A stretch of DNA of 64,000 bases from Salinispora oceanensis (GCF_000383575.1 NZ_KB911579.1:2512523-2576522), one strand, 5' to 3'; shown: positions 16,844 to 26,370, numbered from the stretch's first letter. Numbers and translations are program-made. Notes: generated from the sequence alone by a model not told the origin.

Positions 16844-16919
16844 GCGCCCACCGTGACGAACTCACGTTGGGCGTACGCAGCGAACGCCCATCGTGACGAA
16901 CTCACGATGGGCGTTCGCT
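16844..16919. terminator. Tandem duplicated hairpin, probable bidirectional terminator
   Basis: The second hairpin is a perfect 18-bp stem (16879-16896 with 16902-16919) with a 5-nt loop CGAAC. The first (about 16846-16873) has the same loop and nearly the same stem with one mismatch. The two look like a local duplication placed between a plus-strand gene and the minus-strand MFS gene that ends at 16953. Confidence 0.8.
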
Positions 16920-16952
16920 TACACGGTGGCCGCGGCATCCGGCTGGGGGAGC

Positions 16953-18224
16953 TCACCCCACCTCGGTGGTCTGCCGCTGCCCGACCGGGGCCGGCGGCGG
17001 TTGGTTGACTGTCCGCAGCGCGGCGGCCCGGCGCTCCCGGGCCGGTCCGGAGATCAGATGTGCCGCCGCTACCAGTCCGCCGAGCAGGGCGCAGCCCAGC
17101 CAGAGTGTGGCGTTGCCGGCCCCCTCCCGGAGGAGCCCGCCGAGCACCGGCGCCGCGGCGCCAGCGATCTGCCAGGAGAGCGAGAAGACCCCCTGGTAGC
17201 GACCGCGTAGCTCGGTCGGGGAGAGCTCGGCGATCAGGGTGGCGTTGGACGGCGAGTTGAGCATCTCGCCGACGGTCCAGATCAGGACGGTCAGCCCGTA
17301 GAACCAGGCGGTCTCGGCGAACGCGGTCAGTCCGAACCCGGCCCCGAGCACCACCGCCGACAGTGCCAATACATGGGACCGGCTACGGCCCTTGATCAAC
17401 CGTGGTACGAAGAGCTGGCCCACCACGATCAGCACCCCGTTGAGTGCGATCACCGAGCCGTAGGTGGCGGGGCTCAGTCCCGAGTCGGCCATTGCGATCG
17501 GCAGCATCGAGATGTGCTGGAGCATGACTATCGCGGCGAAGAGGTTCAACGCCACGAACCCGAGGTAGATCCGGTCGGTCAGGATGGCACGCAGCGCCCC
17601 GGTCGGGGCTTTCGGCCCGCCGGTGGCGACCAGCGGTTGGCGGGTCTCGCCCACCTTGAGAAAGATGATCAGCGTCATGATCAGGGTGGTGACCGCGTCC
17701 ACCACGAAGAGCAGCAGGTAGCCGGCCCCGGTCGCGAACCCCGCGAGGATCGCGGCGCAGGCGAAGCCGAGATTGATGGCCCAGTAGTTCAGGCTGAAGG
17801 CGCGCAGTCGGTCCTTCGCCGGCACCACGTCGATCATCATGGCGCCGAAGGCGGGCCGGGCGGCCTCGGCGAAGAGCCCGAGCAGGAGGGCGCCGAGTGC
17901 GATGGACCAGAGGTCCCGGGCGAAGCCGAGGGCGAGCATCATGCTCGCGGCGCCGAGGTGCGCGGTGAGCAGGGTGGGCCGGCGGCCCCACCGGTCTGCG
18001 AGCGTGCCACCGACGGTGGTGCCCACCGCGCCGCCGACGCCCCACAGTCCCAGGACCAGGCCGGCCTGGGCAGCGGAGAAGCCCCGCTCCTGGGTGAGGT
18101 AGATGGCGAGGAAGATGAGGACGAACGAGCCGAGCCGGTTGATCAGGGTGCCGGTCCAGAGGTACCAGAAGGAGCGGGGGAGGCCACCGGCCGTCTCGAG
18201 TAACCAACCTCGCATCGTTCGCAC
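16953..18224 (-). CDS. MFS transporter
   Basis: A 423-residue major facilitator protein with about 12 hydrophobic segments. The loop 2-3 signature appears as GGTLADRWGRRPTLL near residue 75. Helices such as LGSFVLIFLAIYL, ALLLGLFAEAARPAFGAMM and IYLGFVALNLFAAIVMLQH are typical of drug-efflux-like members. A GTG start at 18224 is used; ATG at 18215 is equally possible. The C-terminal tail is hydrophilic and Pro-rich. Substrate cannot be predicted. Confidence 0.88.
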   Translation of the reverse strand: MRTMRGWLLETAGGLPRSFWYLWTGTLINRLGSFVLIFLAIYLTQERGFSAAQAGLVLGLWGVGGAVGTTVGGTLADRWGRRPTLLTAHLGAASMMLALGFARDLWSIALGALLLGLFAEAARPAFGAMMIDVVPAKDRLRAFSLNYWAINLGFACAAILAGFATGAGYLLLFVVDAVTTLIMTLIIFLKVGETRQPLVATGGPKAPTGALRAILTDRIYLGFVALNLFAAIVMLQHISMLPIAMADSGLSPATYGSVIALNGVLIVVGQLFVPRLIKGRSRSHVLALSAVVLGAGFGLTAFAETAWFYGLTVLIWTVGEMLNSPSNATLIAELSPTELRGRYQGVFSLSWQIAGAAAPVLGGLLREGAGNATLWLGCALLGGLVAAAHLISGPARERRAAALRTVNQPPPAPVGQRQTTEVG

Positions 18225-18361
18225 TCAACGCCCCGTTCCGTAATGATCAGTTTCCGCGCAAGGCCTTACAAACTAGTGCTGCGGCGGAGCCCTCCGCCAT
18301 CCGGTTTTTCCGGTGCTGGTCAGCACCCCTTCCCGCGCAACGGGTAGGCCGGTGAGGGAGG

Positions 18362-19138
18362 ATGGCCGACATGACTGCAAGTGAAGGGCCCACCATCGGA
18401 ACGCTGGTCCTGCTGCGACACGGCGAGAGCGACTGGAACGCCAAGAACCTCTTCACCGGCTGGGTTGACGTGGACCTGACCGCCAAGGGAGAGGCCGAGG
18501 CGCGTCGTGGCGGCGAGCTGCTACGGGAGCACAACCTGTCGCCGGACGTGGTGCACACCAGCCTGTTGCGCCGGGCGATCCGCACCGCGGAACTCGCGCT
18601 GAACACCGCCGACCGGCACTGGATCGCGGTGCGTCGGTCGTGGCGGCTCAACGAGCGCCACTACGGCGCCCTCCAGGGCAAGAACAAGAAGCAGACCCTC
18701 GACGAGTACGGCGAGGAGCAGTTCATGCGCTGGCGCCGCTCGTACGACACGCCGCCGCCGCCGATCGCGGACGGTGACGAGTGGTCGCAGGTCGGTGACC
18801 CGCGCTACCGGCTGCTGCCGACCGAGCTGATGCCGCGGACGGAGTGCCTGAAGGACGTCTTCGAGCGGATGCTGCCGTACTGGTACGACTCGATCGTGCC
18901 GGACATCCTGGCTGGCCGGACCGTGCTGGTGGCCGCGCACGGCAACTCGCTACGCGCGTTGGTCAAGCATCTGGACCAGATCAGCGACGAGGCGATCGCG
19001 AAGCTGAACATCCCTACCGGGATCCCGCTGCGGTACGACCTCGACCCGCAGCTGCGCCCGATGACGCTCGGCGGCACGTACCTCGACCCGGCGGCGGCGC
19101 AGGAGGCCGCGGCGGCGGTGGCGAACCAGGGTCGCTGA
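18362..19138 (+). CDS. gpmA: 2,3-bisphosphoglycerate-dependent phosphoglycerate mutase
   Basis: A 258-residue glycolytic enzyme that interconverts 3- and 2-phosphoglycerate. The phosphohistidine motif [18 protein letters not shown] is at residues 17-34, with [25 protein letters not shown] and the second catalytic His in [17 protein letters not shown]. Two ATGs (18362 and 18371) are possible; GGGAGG at about 18355 fits 18371 better in spacing. Position before senX3-regX3 matches gpm1 (Rv0489). Confidence 0.95.
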   Translation: MADMTASEGPTIGTLVLLRHGESDWNAKNLFTGWVDVDLTAKGEAEARRGGELLREHNLSPDVVHTSLLRRAIRTAELALNTADRHWIAVRRSWRLNERHYGALQGKNKKQTLDEYGEEQFMRWRRSYDTPPPPIADGDEWSQVGDPRYRLLPTELMPRTECLKDVFERMLPYWYDSIVPDILAGRTVLVAAHGNSLRALVKHLDQISDEAIAKLNIPTGIPLRYDLDPQLRPMTLGGTYLDPAAAQEAAAAVANQGR

Positions 19139-19182
19139 GCCGGCCGAGCGACCCCGCGGCACCGGGCGCCGGGGAAGCGCCC

Positions 19183-19212
19183 TGGTGAACGGGGTCGGAC
19201 GAGGTGGTGAAT
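19183..19212 (-). promoter_or_regulatory. Possible PHO box upstream of senX3-regX3
   Basis: TTCACCA occurs twice on the minus strand (at 19189-19183 and 19211-19205), spaced exactly 22 nt apart, which is two 11-nt PHO-box units; the middle unit is degenerate. PhoP/RegX3 boxes in Streptomyces use GTTCACC-like direct repeats (recalled). The sites lie about 75-100 bp before the sensor gene and could give autoregulation. Confidence 0.4.
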
Positions 19213-19283
19213 ACCCGCGGAAGTGAGGGTATCTCGTCCTGGTCTGTTCGGATGCTGGGTTAACCAGGACCTACGATCACCCG

Positions 19284-20564
19284 GTGGAGTGGGTAGTGGT
19301 GGTCGCAGGGGCCGTGGGACTGGCGGTCGGTGTCCTGCTGACCCGGCTCGTCCTGGCGCGACGACTCGGATCGACCTTGGTCGGGAGCCACCAGCCCGGC
19401 TCCCCTCGGCCCGGGAGGAGGCCCGCGATAACCGACGGTTCCCAGTCCGGACTTGGTCGCCGGACGATTGACTCCCTCCGGGTCGGCGTCGTGGTCCTCG
19501 CCGACGACGATGGGCCGGTCCTGGTCAACCCGGCAGCCCGCGCGATGGGGCTGCTCCGCGCTGGCGGGGCACCGGGCACGGTCGCCGCCCACCCGTTGAT
19601 CCGGACCCTCGCGGGGCAGGTACGGCGGACCGGCGTACGGCGAGAGATCCAGCTGGACCTGCCCCGGGGACGCGACGGCGTCGCCGCGGAGAACCCGCTC
19701 GGCGTGCACCTGCGGGCGGTCGGTCTCGGCGGCGGGCACGTCGCCGTGGAAGCCGTTGACGTGACTGAGTCGCACCGGTTGGCCCGGGTCCGGCGCGACT
19801 TCGTGGCCAATGTGAGTCACGAGCTCAAGACCCCGATCGGGGCGCTCCAACTCCTCGCCGAGGCGCTGCTGGACGCCACCGAGCCGGTCGACGAGGAGAA
19901 GCCGGACCTCTCCGAGGATCTGGCCGCCACCCGTCGGTTCGCCGAACGGATCCGGCACGAGTCGACCCGGCTGGGTCGGTTGGTGCAGGAGTTGCTGGAG
20001 CTGACCCGGCTCCAGGGCGCCGACCCGCAGCCCGCGCCGGAGCCGGTCGCCGTGGACTGGGTGGTCGGCGAGGTGGTGGATCGGACCCGGACCGGTGCCA
20101 GCGCTCGCCGGATCGACGTGGTGGTTGACGGCGAGCGGGGCCTGACGGTCTACGGCAGTGACACCCAGCTGGCCACTGCCGTGTCGAACCTGGTCGAGAA
20201 CGCCATCAACTACTCGGGTGAGGACACTGCCGTCCGGATCACTGCCCGGCACGACGACGAACACGTCACGATCGCCGTCACCGATCAGGGCATCGGGATC
20301 GGCCCGAGCGACGTGGACCGGATCTTCGAGCGCTTCTACCGGGCCGACCAGGCCCGATCCCGCGCGACCGGCGGCACCGGTCTCGGGCTCGCCATCGTCA
20401 AGCACATCGCCAGTAATCACGGCGGACGGGTGGAGGTCGCGAGCACTCCCGACGAGGGCTCGACGTTCACCCTCCGGCTCCCCGCCCGCCCCCCGGACGA
20501 TCTTTTGGTGATACCGCCCTCGGCTGAGATCGAGGCCGAACCGGCCGAGTCCCAGCAGACGTGA
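19284..20564 (+). CDS. senX3: Sensor histidine kinase SenX3/PhoR
   Basis: A 426-residue sensor kinase for phosphate limitation. It has one N-terminal membrane helix (VVVVAGAVGLAVGVLLTRLVL), a PAS-like region at about 60-165, a HisKA motif NVSHELKTPIGAL with the phosphoacceptor near His179, and a HATPase domain (NLVENAINYS, DQGIGIG, TGGTGLGLAIVKHI). SenX3 of mycobacteria has two membrane helices, so the sensory end is shorter here. TACGAT at 19272-19277 lies 6 nt before GTG, consistent with a leaderless mRNA. Its end overlaps the regulator frame. Confidence 0.92.
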   Translation: MEWVVVVAGAVGLAVGVLLTRLVLARRLGSTLVGSHQPGSPRPGRRPAITDGSQSGLGRRTIDSLRVGVVVLADDDGPVLVNPAARAMGLLRAGGAPGTVAAHPLIRTLAGQVRRTGVRREIQLDLPRGRDGVAAENPLGVHLRAVGLGGGHVAVEAVDVTESHRLARVRRDFVANVSHELKTPIGALQLLAEALLDATEPVDEEKPDLSEDLAATRRFAERIRHESTRLGRLVQELLELTRLQGADPQPAPEPVAVDWVVGEVVDRTRTGASARRIDVVVDGERGLTVYGSDTQLATAVSNLVENAINYSGEDTAVRITARHDDEHVTIAVTDQGIGIGPSDVDRIFERFYRADQARSRATGGTGLGLAIVKHIASNHGGRVEVASTPDEGSTFTLRLPARPPDDLLVIPPSAEIEAEPAESQQT

Positions 20565-20584
20565 CAGTTGAAAGGAAACCTCCG

Positions 20585-21268
20585 TTGAGCCGCGTTCTGG
20601 TGGTCGAGGACGAGGAGTCGTTCTCCGATGCCCTGTCGTACATGCTCCGTAAGGAGGGCTTCGAGGTTTCGGTTGCCGCGACTGGCACCTCCGCCCTGAC
20701 CGAGTTCGACCGGACCGGTGCCGACATTGTGCTGCTCGACCTGATGCTGCCCGAGATGTCGGGTACTGAGGTGTGTCGGCAGCTTCGGCAGCGGTCGCAC
20801 GTGCCGATCATCATGGTCACCGCTCGGGACAGCGAGATCGACAAGGTGGTCGGGCTGGAGATCGGCGCCGACGACTACGTGACGAAGCCGTACTCGCCGC
20901 GGGAACTCGTGGCCCGGATCCGCGCGGTGCTGCGCCGCAAGAGCGTCGAGACGGTGGAGACCGGTGCGGCGACACTGGCCGCGGGCCCGGTTCGGATGGA
21001 CATCGAGCGGCACGTGGTCACGGTCGCCGGCGCCCCGGTGCAACTGCCGCTGAAGGAGTTCGAGCTGCTGGAGTTGCTGCTGCGCAACGCCGGCCGGGTG
21101 CTCACCCGGGGCCAGCTGATCGATCGGGTCTGGGGGGCGGACTACGTCGGCGACACGAAGACCCTCGACGTACACGTCAAGCGGCTGCGTTCCAAGGTCG
21201 AGCCGGAGCCATCCGCTCCCCGACACATCGTCACCGTGCGGGGCCTGGGCTACAAGTTCGAGCCGTGA
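20585..21268 (+). CDS. regX3: Response regulator RegX3/PhoP
   Basis: An OmpR-family regulator of 227 residues. The receiver domain begins MSRVLVVEDEESFSDALSYML with phosphoacceptor Asp52 in VLLDLMLPE and Lys in DYVTKPYSPREL; the winged-helix DNA-binding domain occupies about 130-225 (LKEFELLELLLRNAGRVLTR, VWGADYVGDTKTLDVHVKRL). TTG 20585 is chosen since AAAGGA stands about 8 nt upstream and relatives begin at this point; GTG 20561, overlapping senX3, is an alternative. It should control phosphate uptake genes. Confidence 0.93.
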   Translation: MSRVLVVEDEESFSDALSYMLRKEGFEVSVAATGTSALTEFDRTGADIVLLDLMLPEMSGTEVCRQLRQRSHVPIIMVTARDSEIDKVVGLEIGADDYVTKPYSPRELVARIRAVLRRKSVETVETGAATLAAGPVRMDIERHVVTVAGAPVQLPLKEFELLELLLRNAGRVLTRGQLIDRVWGADYVGDTKTLDVHVKRLRSKVEPEPSAPRHIVTVRGLGYKFEP

Positions 21269-21362
21269 CCGGACGTCCGCACGGCCCGCTGCAGCGCTGA
21301 ACAGCCTCGCCCGGTCCAGCCGCGCGCGGCCCGGCCCCGTCCCGTGCCGGTGTCGTGCGCGG

Positions 21363-22160
21363 TCAGTCCGGGTCGGCCGGGTGCGGGGCGACCAGACCGC
21401 GTCGGGCGCGGGCGGCGCACAACGCGGCCAGCCTGGTATACGCGGGCGCACCGATCAGTGCGGTCAGCTCGGGGGCGTACGAGACGTACATCGGTTCGGC
21501 CGCCACATGCGCGTCCCGGGATGAGGTGCACCACCAGTCCAGGTCGTGCCCGCCGGCGCCCCAGCCGCGCCGGTCGAACTCCCCGAGCGTGGAGAGCAGG
21601 ACCTTCGTGCCGTCCGGGCGCTGGACCCACTCCTGTTCGCGGCGGACCGGCAGCTGCCAGCAGACATCCGGCTTGTACTCCAGCGGGTGGGCGCCGTCGC
21701 GGAGCGCCTGGGCGTGCAGGGCGCAGCCCGCTCCGCCGGAAAAGTCGGCGTCATTGAGGAAGACGCAGGGGCCGTCGGGCCGGGTGGCCGTCCGGCGGGC
21801 GGGCGTCTTCTCGTCAACCGTGTCGGTCTCGGTCCAGTTCTTGAAGCCCCGCCGGTGGTGCTGCCAGGTCTCCGGGGTCAGCCGCTTGACCGCCGATCGG
21901 ACCCGCTGTTCGTCGTCGGAGTCGGTGAAGAACGCGCCGTGCGAGCAGCAGCCGTCGGCGGGGCGGTCGGCACTGATGCCGTGACAGCCGCGCCCGTAGA
22001 CACAGGTCCACCGGGACAACAGCCAGGTCAGGTCGGCCCGGATCAGGTGGGTGTCGTCGGCCGGGTCGCCGAACTCGATCCACTCCCGGGGGAAGTCCAA
22101 CGGGACCTCCCGGCCGCGTGGATCGTCCGGCCGGGTACGGAGCTCGATCTGCCCTCTCAC
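21363..22160 (-). CDS. Conserved Cys-rich protein (Rv0495c-like)
   Basis: A 265-residue cytoplasmic protein of unknown function. Eight Cys are spread in a suggestive pattern: [33 protein letters not shown] and WWC. Spaced Cys clusters ending in GCxLH recall metal- or Fe-S-binding proteins of the YkgJ-like type, but that is only resemblance. The position between senX3-regX3 and ppx agrees with Rv0495c. It converges with regX3 and is divergent from ppx. Confidence 0.75.
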   Translation of the reverse strand: MRGQIELRTRPDDPRGREVPLDFPREWIEFGDPADDTHLIRADLTWLLSRWTCVYGRGCHGISADRPADGCCSHGAFFTDSDDEQRVRSAVKRLTPETWQHHRRGFKNWTETDTVDEKTPARRTATRPDGPCVFLNDADFSGGAGCALHAQALRDGAHPLEYKPDVCWQLPVRREQEWVQRPDGTKVLLSTLGEFDRRGWGAGGHDLDWWCTSSRDAHVAAEPMYVSYAPELTALIGAPAYTRLAALCAARARRGLVAPHPADPD

Positions 22161-22234
22161 CGGACCAGCGTACGCGCCCAGCGGAGGACTGGCCCGGTGC
22201 GCCGCGGCCGGGTGTTGCCTCTAGGGTTTGCCTC

Positions 22235-23179
22235 ATGCGGCTGGGCGTCCTTGATGTCGGATCCAACACGGTGCACCTGCTGGTGGTGGACGCGCACCGG
22301 GGCGCACACCCCTGGCCGGCGCACTCGGAGAAGGCGGTGCTGCGACTGGCCGAGAAGATCGGCCCGGATGGCGCGCTCACCACCGCCGGTGCGGATTCGC
22401 TGGTGCGGGCGGTTGCCGCCGCGAAGGAGTCCGCGGCCGGGCTGGGTACCGACGATCTGATCGCGTTCGCCACCTCCGCGGTTCGGGACGCCACCAACTC
22501 GGTGGCGGTGTTGGCCCGGGTTCAGGCGGAGACCGGGGTTCGACTGGAGGTCCTCACCGGCGCCGACGAGGCCCGGATGACCTTCCTCGCGGTGCGCCGC
22601 TGGTTTGGCTGGTCGGCCGGCCGGCTGCTGGTGCTCGACATCGGCGGCGGCTCGCTGGAGATCGCGGCGGGCATCGACGAGGATCCGGACGCCGCGGTGT
22701 CGTTGCCGCTCGGTGCTGGCCGGCTCACCCGCCGCCATCTCCGGATCACCGCGGGCAGTGCCACCCCGCCCGGGGCCGAGCAGGTGGAGAAGTTGCGAGC
22801 GTACGTGGACCGCCAGCTCGACGCGGTGGCCGGGGAGCTGAACAAGGTGGGCTGGGAGCGCCCGGTCGCCACCTCGAAGACCTTCCGGACCCTGGCCCGC
22901 CTCGCCGGGGCGGCCCCCTCCGGGGCGGGCGTCTGGGCCCGTCGTCGGCTCACCCGATCCGGGCTGCGGCAGGTGCTCGGGTTCATCCGGCACATTCCCC
23001 CCGCGCAGCTCGTCGAGCTGGATGGGGTCAGCGTCGGCCGGGCGCATCAGCTGTTGGCCGGTGCGGTGGTCGCCGAGGCGGCGATGCGTCGGCTGGACAT
23101 CAGCACCCTGGAGATCTGCCCCTGGGCGTTGCGGGAAGGAGTGATCCTGCGCCGGTTGGATCAGCTTGCGCCGATGTGA
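22235..23179 (+). CDS. Ppx/GppA family phosphatase (exopolyphosphatase-like)
   Basis: A 314-residue member of the ASKHA fold. Motifs are [14 protein letters not shown] at the N-terminus, [25 protein letters not shown] and [13 protein letters not shown]. It lacks the C-terminal HD domain of E. coli GppA, as do the two short mycobacterial Ppx proteins. It should hydrolyse polyphosphate or pppGpp-like substrates, fitting its place near the phosphate-sensing pair. TAGGGT at 22222-22227 is 7 nt before ATG 22235, a leaderless start; the open frame itself begins earlier at 22118. Confidence 0.9.
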   Translation: MRLGVLDVGSNTVHLLVVDAHRGAHPWPAHSEKAVLRLAEKIGPDGALTTAGADSLVRAVAAAKESAAGLGTDDLIAFATSAVRDATNSVAVLARVQAETGVRLEVLTGADEARMTFLAVRRWFGWSAGRLLVLDIGGGSLEIAAGIDEDPDAAVSLPLGAGRLTRRHLRITAGSATPPGAEQVEKLRAYVDRQLDAVAGELNKVGWERPVATSKTFRTLARLAGAAPSGAGVWARRRLTRSGLRQVLGFIRHIPPAQLVELDGVSVGRAHQLLAGAVVAEAAMRRLDISTLEICPWALREGVILRRLDQLAPM

Positions 23180-23253
23180 CGCCCACGGCGGCTAGCGGTA
23201 TTTGCCGGGACTCATCCTGAAGATCCCTATCGGTGCGGGCTACTCTCGGTGCT

Positions 23254-24102
23254 GTGCCTTCCCGAGTTCCGGTTCTCCTGTCCACCTCGTCGGTCTTCCC
23301 CGAGCGGACCGCGGCAGCGTTTCAGCTGGCTGCGACGCTCGGTTACGACGGCGTCGAGGTGATGGTCTGGACCGATGCCGTGAGCCAGGACGCTGGCGCG
23401 CTCGCCGGACTCGCCAAGCACTACGGCGTGCCGGTGCTCTCCGTGCACGCCCCGTGCCTTCTGGTCACCCAGCGGGTGTGGAGCGCCGACCCGTGGGAGC
23501 GGTTGCGGCGTTCCGGTGAGCTAGCCGAGCAGTTGGGCGCGCCGACCGTGGTGGTGCACCCCCCGTTCACCTGGCAGCGGGATTACGCCCGCAACTTCGC
23601 CGAGGGCCTGGACGAGGTCACCGGGCGGTTCAGTGACATCAGGTTCCCGGTCGAGAACATGTATCCGGTCCGGATGGCCGGGCGGCAGTTCGTCCCGTAC
23701 GCCCCGGGGTGGGACCCGACCGCGACGGGATACCCCTCCTACACCCTTGACCTGTCGCACTGCGCCGCGTCCCACACCGACGCGCTGGAGTTGGCCGACC
23801 GGATGGGCGCGGGCCTGGCCCACGTGCACCTGGGCGATGGCACCGGTGAGGGGCGCGACGAGCATCTCGTCCCCGGACGAGGAACCCAACCCTGCGCCGA
23901 GCTACTGCGCTCGCTCGCCAGCCGAGGCTTCACCGGCTCGGTGGCGGTGGAGGTGTCGACCCGGGGGGCGAAGAGCCGCGCGGTCCGGGAGGCGGACCTA
24001 CGGGCGGCGTTGGCCTTCGCTCGCCAGCACCTCGACCCTCCGGCCGCAACCCACGCCGGCCCGGAACCGGTGCGGCGGGGCGACCGGGAAGCCGAAGAGT
24101 AG
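23254..24102 (+). CDS. Sugar phosphate isomerase/epimerase family protein (Rv0498-like)
   Basis: A 282-residue TIM-barrel protein of the AP-endonuclease 2/xylose isomerase-like group. Visible are [71 protein letters not shown] and [12 protein letters not shown], which hold the conserved metal ligands (Glu, Asp, His, Glu). TACTCT at 23241-23246 is 7 nt before GTG 23254, so the gene is probably leaderless. Reaction unknown. Confidence 0.86.
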   Translation: MPSRVPVLLSTSSVFPERTAAAFQLAATLGYDGVEVMVWTDAVSQDAGALAGLAKHYGVPVLSVHAPCLLVTQRVWSADPWERLRRSGELAEQLGAPTVVVHPPFTWQRDYARNFAEGLDEVTGRFSDIRFPVENMYPVRMAGRQFVPYAPGWDPTATGYPSYTLDLSHCAASHTDALELADRMGAGLAHVHLGDGTGEGRDEHLVPGRGTQPCAELLRSLASRGFTGSVAVEVSTRGAKSRAVREADLRAALAFARQHLDPPAATHAGPEPVRRGDREAEE

Positions 24103-24109
24103 CCGGCGC

Positions 24110-24697
24110 TTAGCGCACCGTGGTCAGGTTGTCGGCCGGGCCGGTGGACTGCGCCGCCACCGCGACCCGGTCGCGGATCGCGGCTCGCTTGCGGGCCCGG
24201 TGCGCCGCCACGTGGGAGCGGGTGGCGCAGCGCTCGGAACAGAACCGCCGGCAGCAGTTCGACGAGGTGTCCAGATAGACGTTGCCGCACCGCTCGTCCG
24301 CGCAGACCCCGAAGCGGGCGCTGCCGTACTCGCAGAGCCACACCGACAGCCCCCAGACCGCGCCGGCCAGGTACTCCGCACTCACCGAGGCGCCACGGCT
24401 GGTGACGTGCACGTGCCAGTCACTGGAGTCGTGCCCGGAGATGCGCGGCTGCACCGGGTACGCCTCCAGCAGCGCATTCAGCTCGGCGACCGCTTGCACG
24501 TCCCGTCCGGACGTGCCGTATTCGAAGACATCGCGAAGTCGCTTCTGCGCCCGTCGAAAGATCGAAAGATCTCGCTCCGACACCTCGTCCCGCATCCACG
24601 AGATGTTGTCGGGGAAGAGCGAACGGAGGGCGTCGAGGTCGTCCAGCCGGATATTGATCAGATCAACTCCGGTCCGGGCGTACGCGTCGAAGTTCAC
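24110..24697 (-). CDS. CGNR zinc-finger (ABATE-like) protein
   Basis: A 195-residue protein with an N-terminal ABATE-type helical domain and a C-terminal CGNR zinc finger: RFGVCADERCGNVYLDTSSN then CCRRFCSERCATRSHVAAHRARKR. Such proteins are presumed DNA-binding regulators. The open frame starts at 24760, but on the minus strand TACGGT (24710-24705) is 7 nt before GTG 24697, and homology begins there (VNFDAYARTGVDLIN), so a leaderless start at 24697 is chosen. It is divergent from proline dehydrogenase. Confidence 0.85.
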   Translation of the reverse strand: MNFDAYARTGVDLINIRLDDLDALRSLFPDNISWMRDEVSERDLSIFRRAQKRLRDVFEYGTSGRDVQAVAELNALLEAYPVQPRISGHDSSDWHVHVTSRGASVSAEYLAGAVWGLSVWLCEYGSARFGVCADERCGNVYLDTSSNCCRRFCSERCATRSHVAAHRARKRAAIRDRVAVAAQSTGPADNLTTVR

Positions 24698-24795
24698 GTC
24701 ACCCACCGTAGACGACTTCCCGGGCGTGTGGCGTGTCGATGTAGCGCGATGTGACGGCACCGCCGTTTTGCTGCTATGAGCGCTACTCTCAGCCC

Positions 24796-25713
24796 ATGCT
24801 TCGTACCGTTATTCTCGCTGCGGCCCGGTCATCGCGGTGCGAGCGGCTCGTCGCGACCGCCCCACTCACCCGGAACGTGGTGCATCGTTTCGTCGCGGGC
24901 CCCCGGCCCGAGGACGCGTTGCGGGTCACCCGCGCCCTCGTTGACGACGGGCTCACGGTCACCCTCGACAACCTCGGTGAGGACACCGTCACGCCGGAGC
25001 AGGCCAGTGCCGTTCGCGACGAGTACGTCGGTTTGTTGGAGTTGCTCGCCGCCGACGGGCTCACCCACGCCGCCGAGGTGAGCGTCAAGCTCTCCGCGCT
25101 CGGGCAGACCTTTGACGAGCAGCTTGCCTACGACAACGCCCGGGCGATCTGCGCGGCGGCCGAAGCCGGGGGCACCACGGTCACCCTTGACATGGAGGAC
25201 CACACCACCACCGACTCCACTCTGGACATATTGGTCAAATTGCGCGCGGATTACCCGTCCACCGGGGCGGTGCTCCAGGCCTACCTGCGCCGGACCGAGT
25301 CCGACTGCCGGCAGCTGGCCGGCGCCGGTTCCCGGGTCCGGCTCTGCAAGGGCGCGTACCGGGAGCCCGAATCGGTGGCCTACCAGTCCGCTCGGGACGT
25401 CGACCGGTCCTACGTGCGCTGCCTGAGCATTCTGCTGGCCGGAGCCGGCTACCCGATGCTTGCCACGCACGACCCCCGCCTGATCGCGATCGGCGAGGAC
25501 CGGGCGCGCTGGTTCGACCGGGGGCCGGACCAGTTCGAGTTTCAGATGCTCTACGGCATCCGCTCCACCGATCAGGCTCGCCTGATCGGCGACGGATACA
25601 CCGTGCGCACCTACGTGCCGTACGGCGAGGAGTGGTTCGGTTATCTCATGCGCCGCCTAGCCGAGCGCCCCGCCAATCTGGGGTTCCTCGCCCACGCCCT
25701 GATGGGTCGCTAG
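24796..25713 (+). CDS. Proline dehydrogenase
   Basis: A 305-residue FAD-dependent, monofunctional proline dehydrogenase that oxidises proline to pyrroline-5-carboxylate. Barrel motifs include VSVKLSALGQTFD, VTLDMEDHTTTDSTL, LQAYLRRTESDC, VRLCKGAYREPESVAY and the substrate-binding MRRLAERPANLGF with both Arg. TACTCT (24784-24789) is 6 nt before ATG 24796, giving a leaderless start. In the syntenic mycobacterial locus a proC gene stands here; no proC is seen in this window. Confidence 0.92.
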   Translation: MLRTVILAAARSSRCERLVATAPLTRNVVHRFVAGPRPEDALRVTRALVDDGLTVTLDNLGEDTVTPEQASAVRDEYVGLLELLAADGLTHAAEVSVKLSALGQTFDEQLAYDNARAICAAAEAGGTTVTLDMEDHTTTDSTLDILVKLRADYPSTGAVLQAYLRRTESDCRQLAGAGSRVRLCKGAYREPESVAYQSARDVDRSYVRCLSILLAGAGYPMLATHDPRLIAIGEDRARWFDRGPDQFEFQMLYGIRSTDQARLIGDGYTVRTYVPYGEEWFGYLMRRLAERPANLGFLAHALMGR

Positions 25714-26160
25714 GCGTGCCCGGTGGGCCGGTGGCCGCGTCCGGTGGGGCGGGTGGCCGTGCCCGGTGGGGCCGTTGGCCGCGTCCCGGCGGCGGTCGTG
25801 ATCTACCGGTGTCGGGCGCCGACGGGCACCCTGACACACTGGTGCCGCTCCCAGCACGGAGCCCCGATCCGCGTCCGGAAGTGGCTCGGGGCGTTCGTCC
25901 GGTGGCACCGGTGGCGCCACCGGCGTCACCGGGCTCCGTGGGGGCCGTGCGGAGGCGCTGTGCGGTTGCCGGCGGCCCTCGGTCGACATTGACAGCGGAC
26001 TCAGTCGCCAGGACTCCGCTGGTGTGAATCGTGGTGGTTTGTCCGAAGGGATCGCGCCGGTCACATTGGCCCCGCTACCGTACGGGTAACACGCGCGTCG
26101 CCGGTCCGGCGGAAGCCCCGTCGGTACAGCACGCGCCGGGCATGGGATGGGCGGTGAGCC
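25714..26160. other. Gene-free region with short G-rich direct repeats
   Basis: No coding frame here has recognisable content. At its start a segment beginning GTGCCCGGTGGG occurs at 25716 and again at 25759, each followed by TGGCCGCGTC, giving a 43-bp period. Near 26080 an 8-bp palindrome CCGTACGG is seen before the small HTH gene, possibly part of its promoter. Confidence 0.5.
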
Positions 26161-26370
26161 ATGGCCGGATCGCGGTCCGACGGTCAGCTGGCGGAGGTCA
26201 GGTTCCTCACTGTCGCCGAGGTGGCGACGGTCATGCGGGTGTCGAAGATGACGGTCTACCGCCTGGTGCACGGCGGCGAGCTCGCCGCCGTCCGAGTCGG
26301 TCGGTCGTTTCGCGTCCCCGAGCACGCGGTGCACGAGTACCTGCGCGGCGCCTTCCAGGAAACCGCCTGA
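26161..26370 (+). CDS. Small excisionase-type HTH DNA-binding protein (Rv0500A-like)
   Basis: A 69-residue MerR-like winged helix protein: FLTVAEVATVMRVSKMTVYRLVHGGELAAVRVGRSFRVPEHAV. Despite the excisionase label of the family, no phage genes are near; the protein is conserved at this position in actinobacteria (Rv0500A; related to BdtA and BldC proteins of Streptomyces, recalled). It probably acts as a regulator. GGTGAG lies 4 nt before ATG. Confidence 0.88.
   Translation: MAGSRSDGQLAEVRFLTVAEVATVMRVSKMTVYRLVHGGELAAVRVGRSFRVPEHAVHEYLRGAFQETA

Larger units (their letters stand above)
16527..16952. other. Intergenic region between convergent genes, with terminators only
   Basis: No gene is supported here. 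A 26-codon frame starting at 16523 overlaps the preceding stop (ATGA) but has no recognisable product. The visible structures are a hairpin at 16602-16621 and a tandem hairpin pair at 16844-16919. Confidence 0.6.

Noticed and set aside
18312..18327. GGTGCT-GGTC-AGCACC hairpin upstream of gpmA as a regulatory RNA
   Set aside because: Only a 6-bp stem in GC-rich DNA; expected by chance and without other support.
26161..26370. Small HTH protein as a phage excisionase
   Set aside because: It is a conserved chromosomal gene of actinobacteria at this position and no integrase is nearby.
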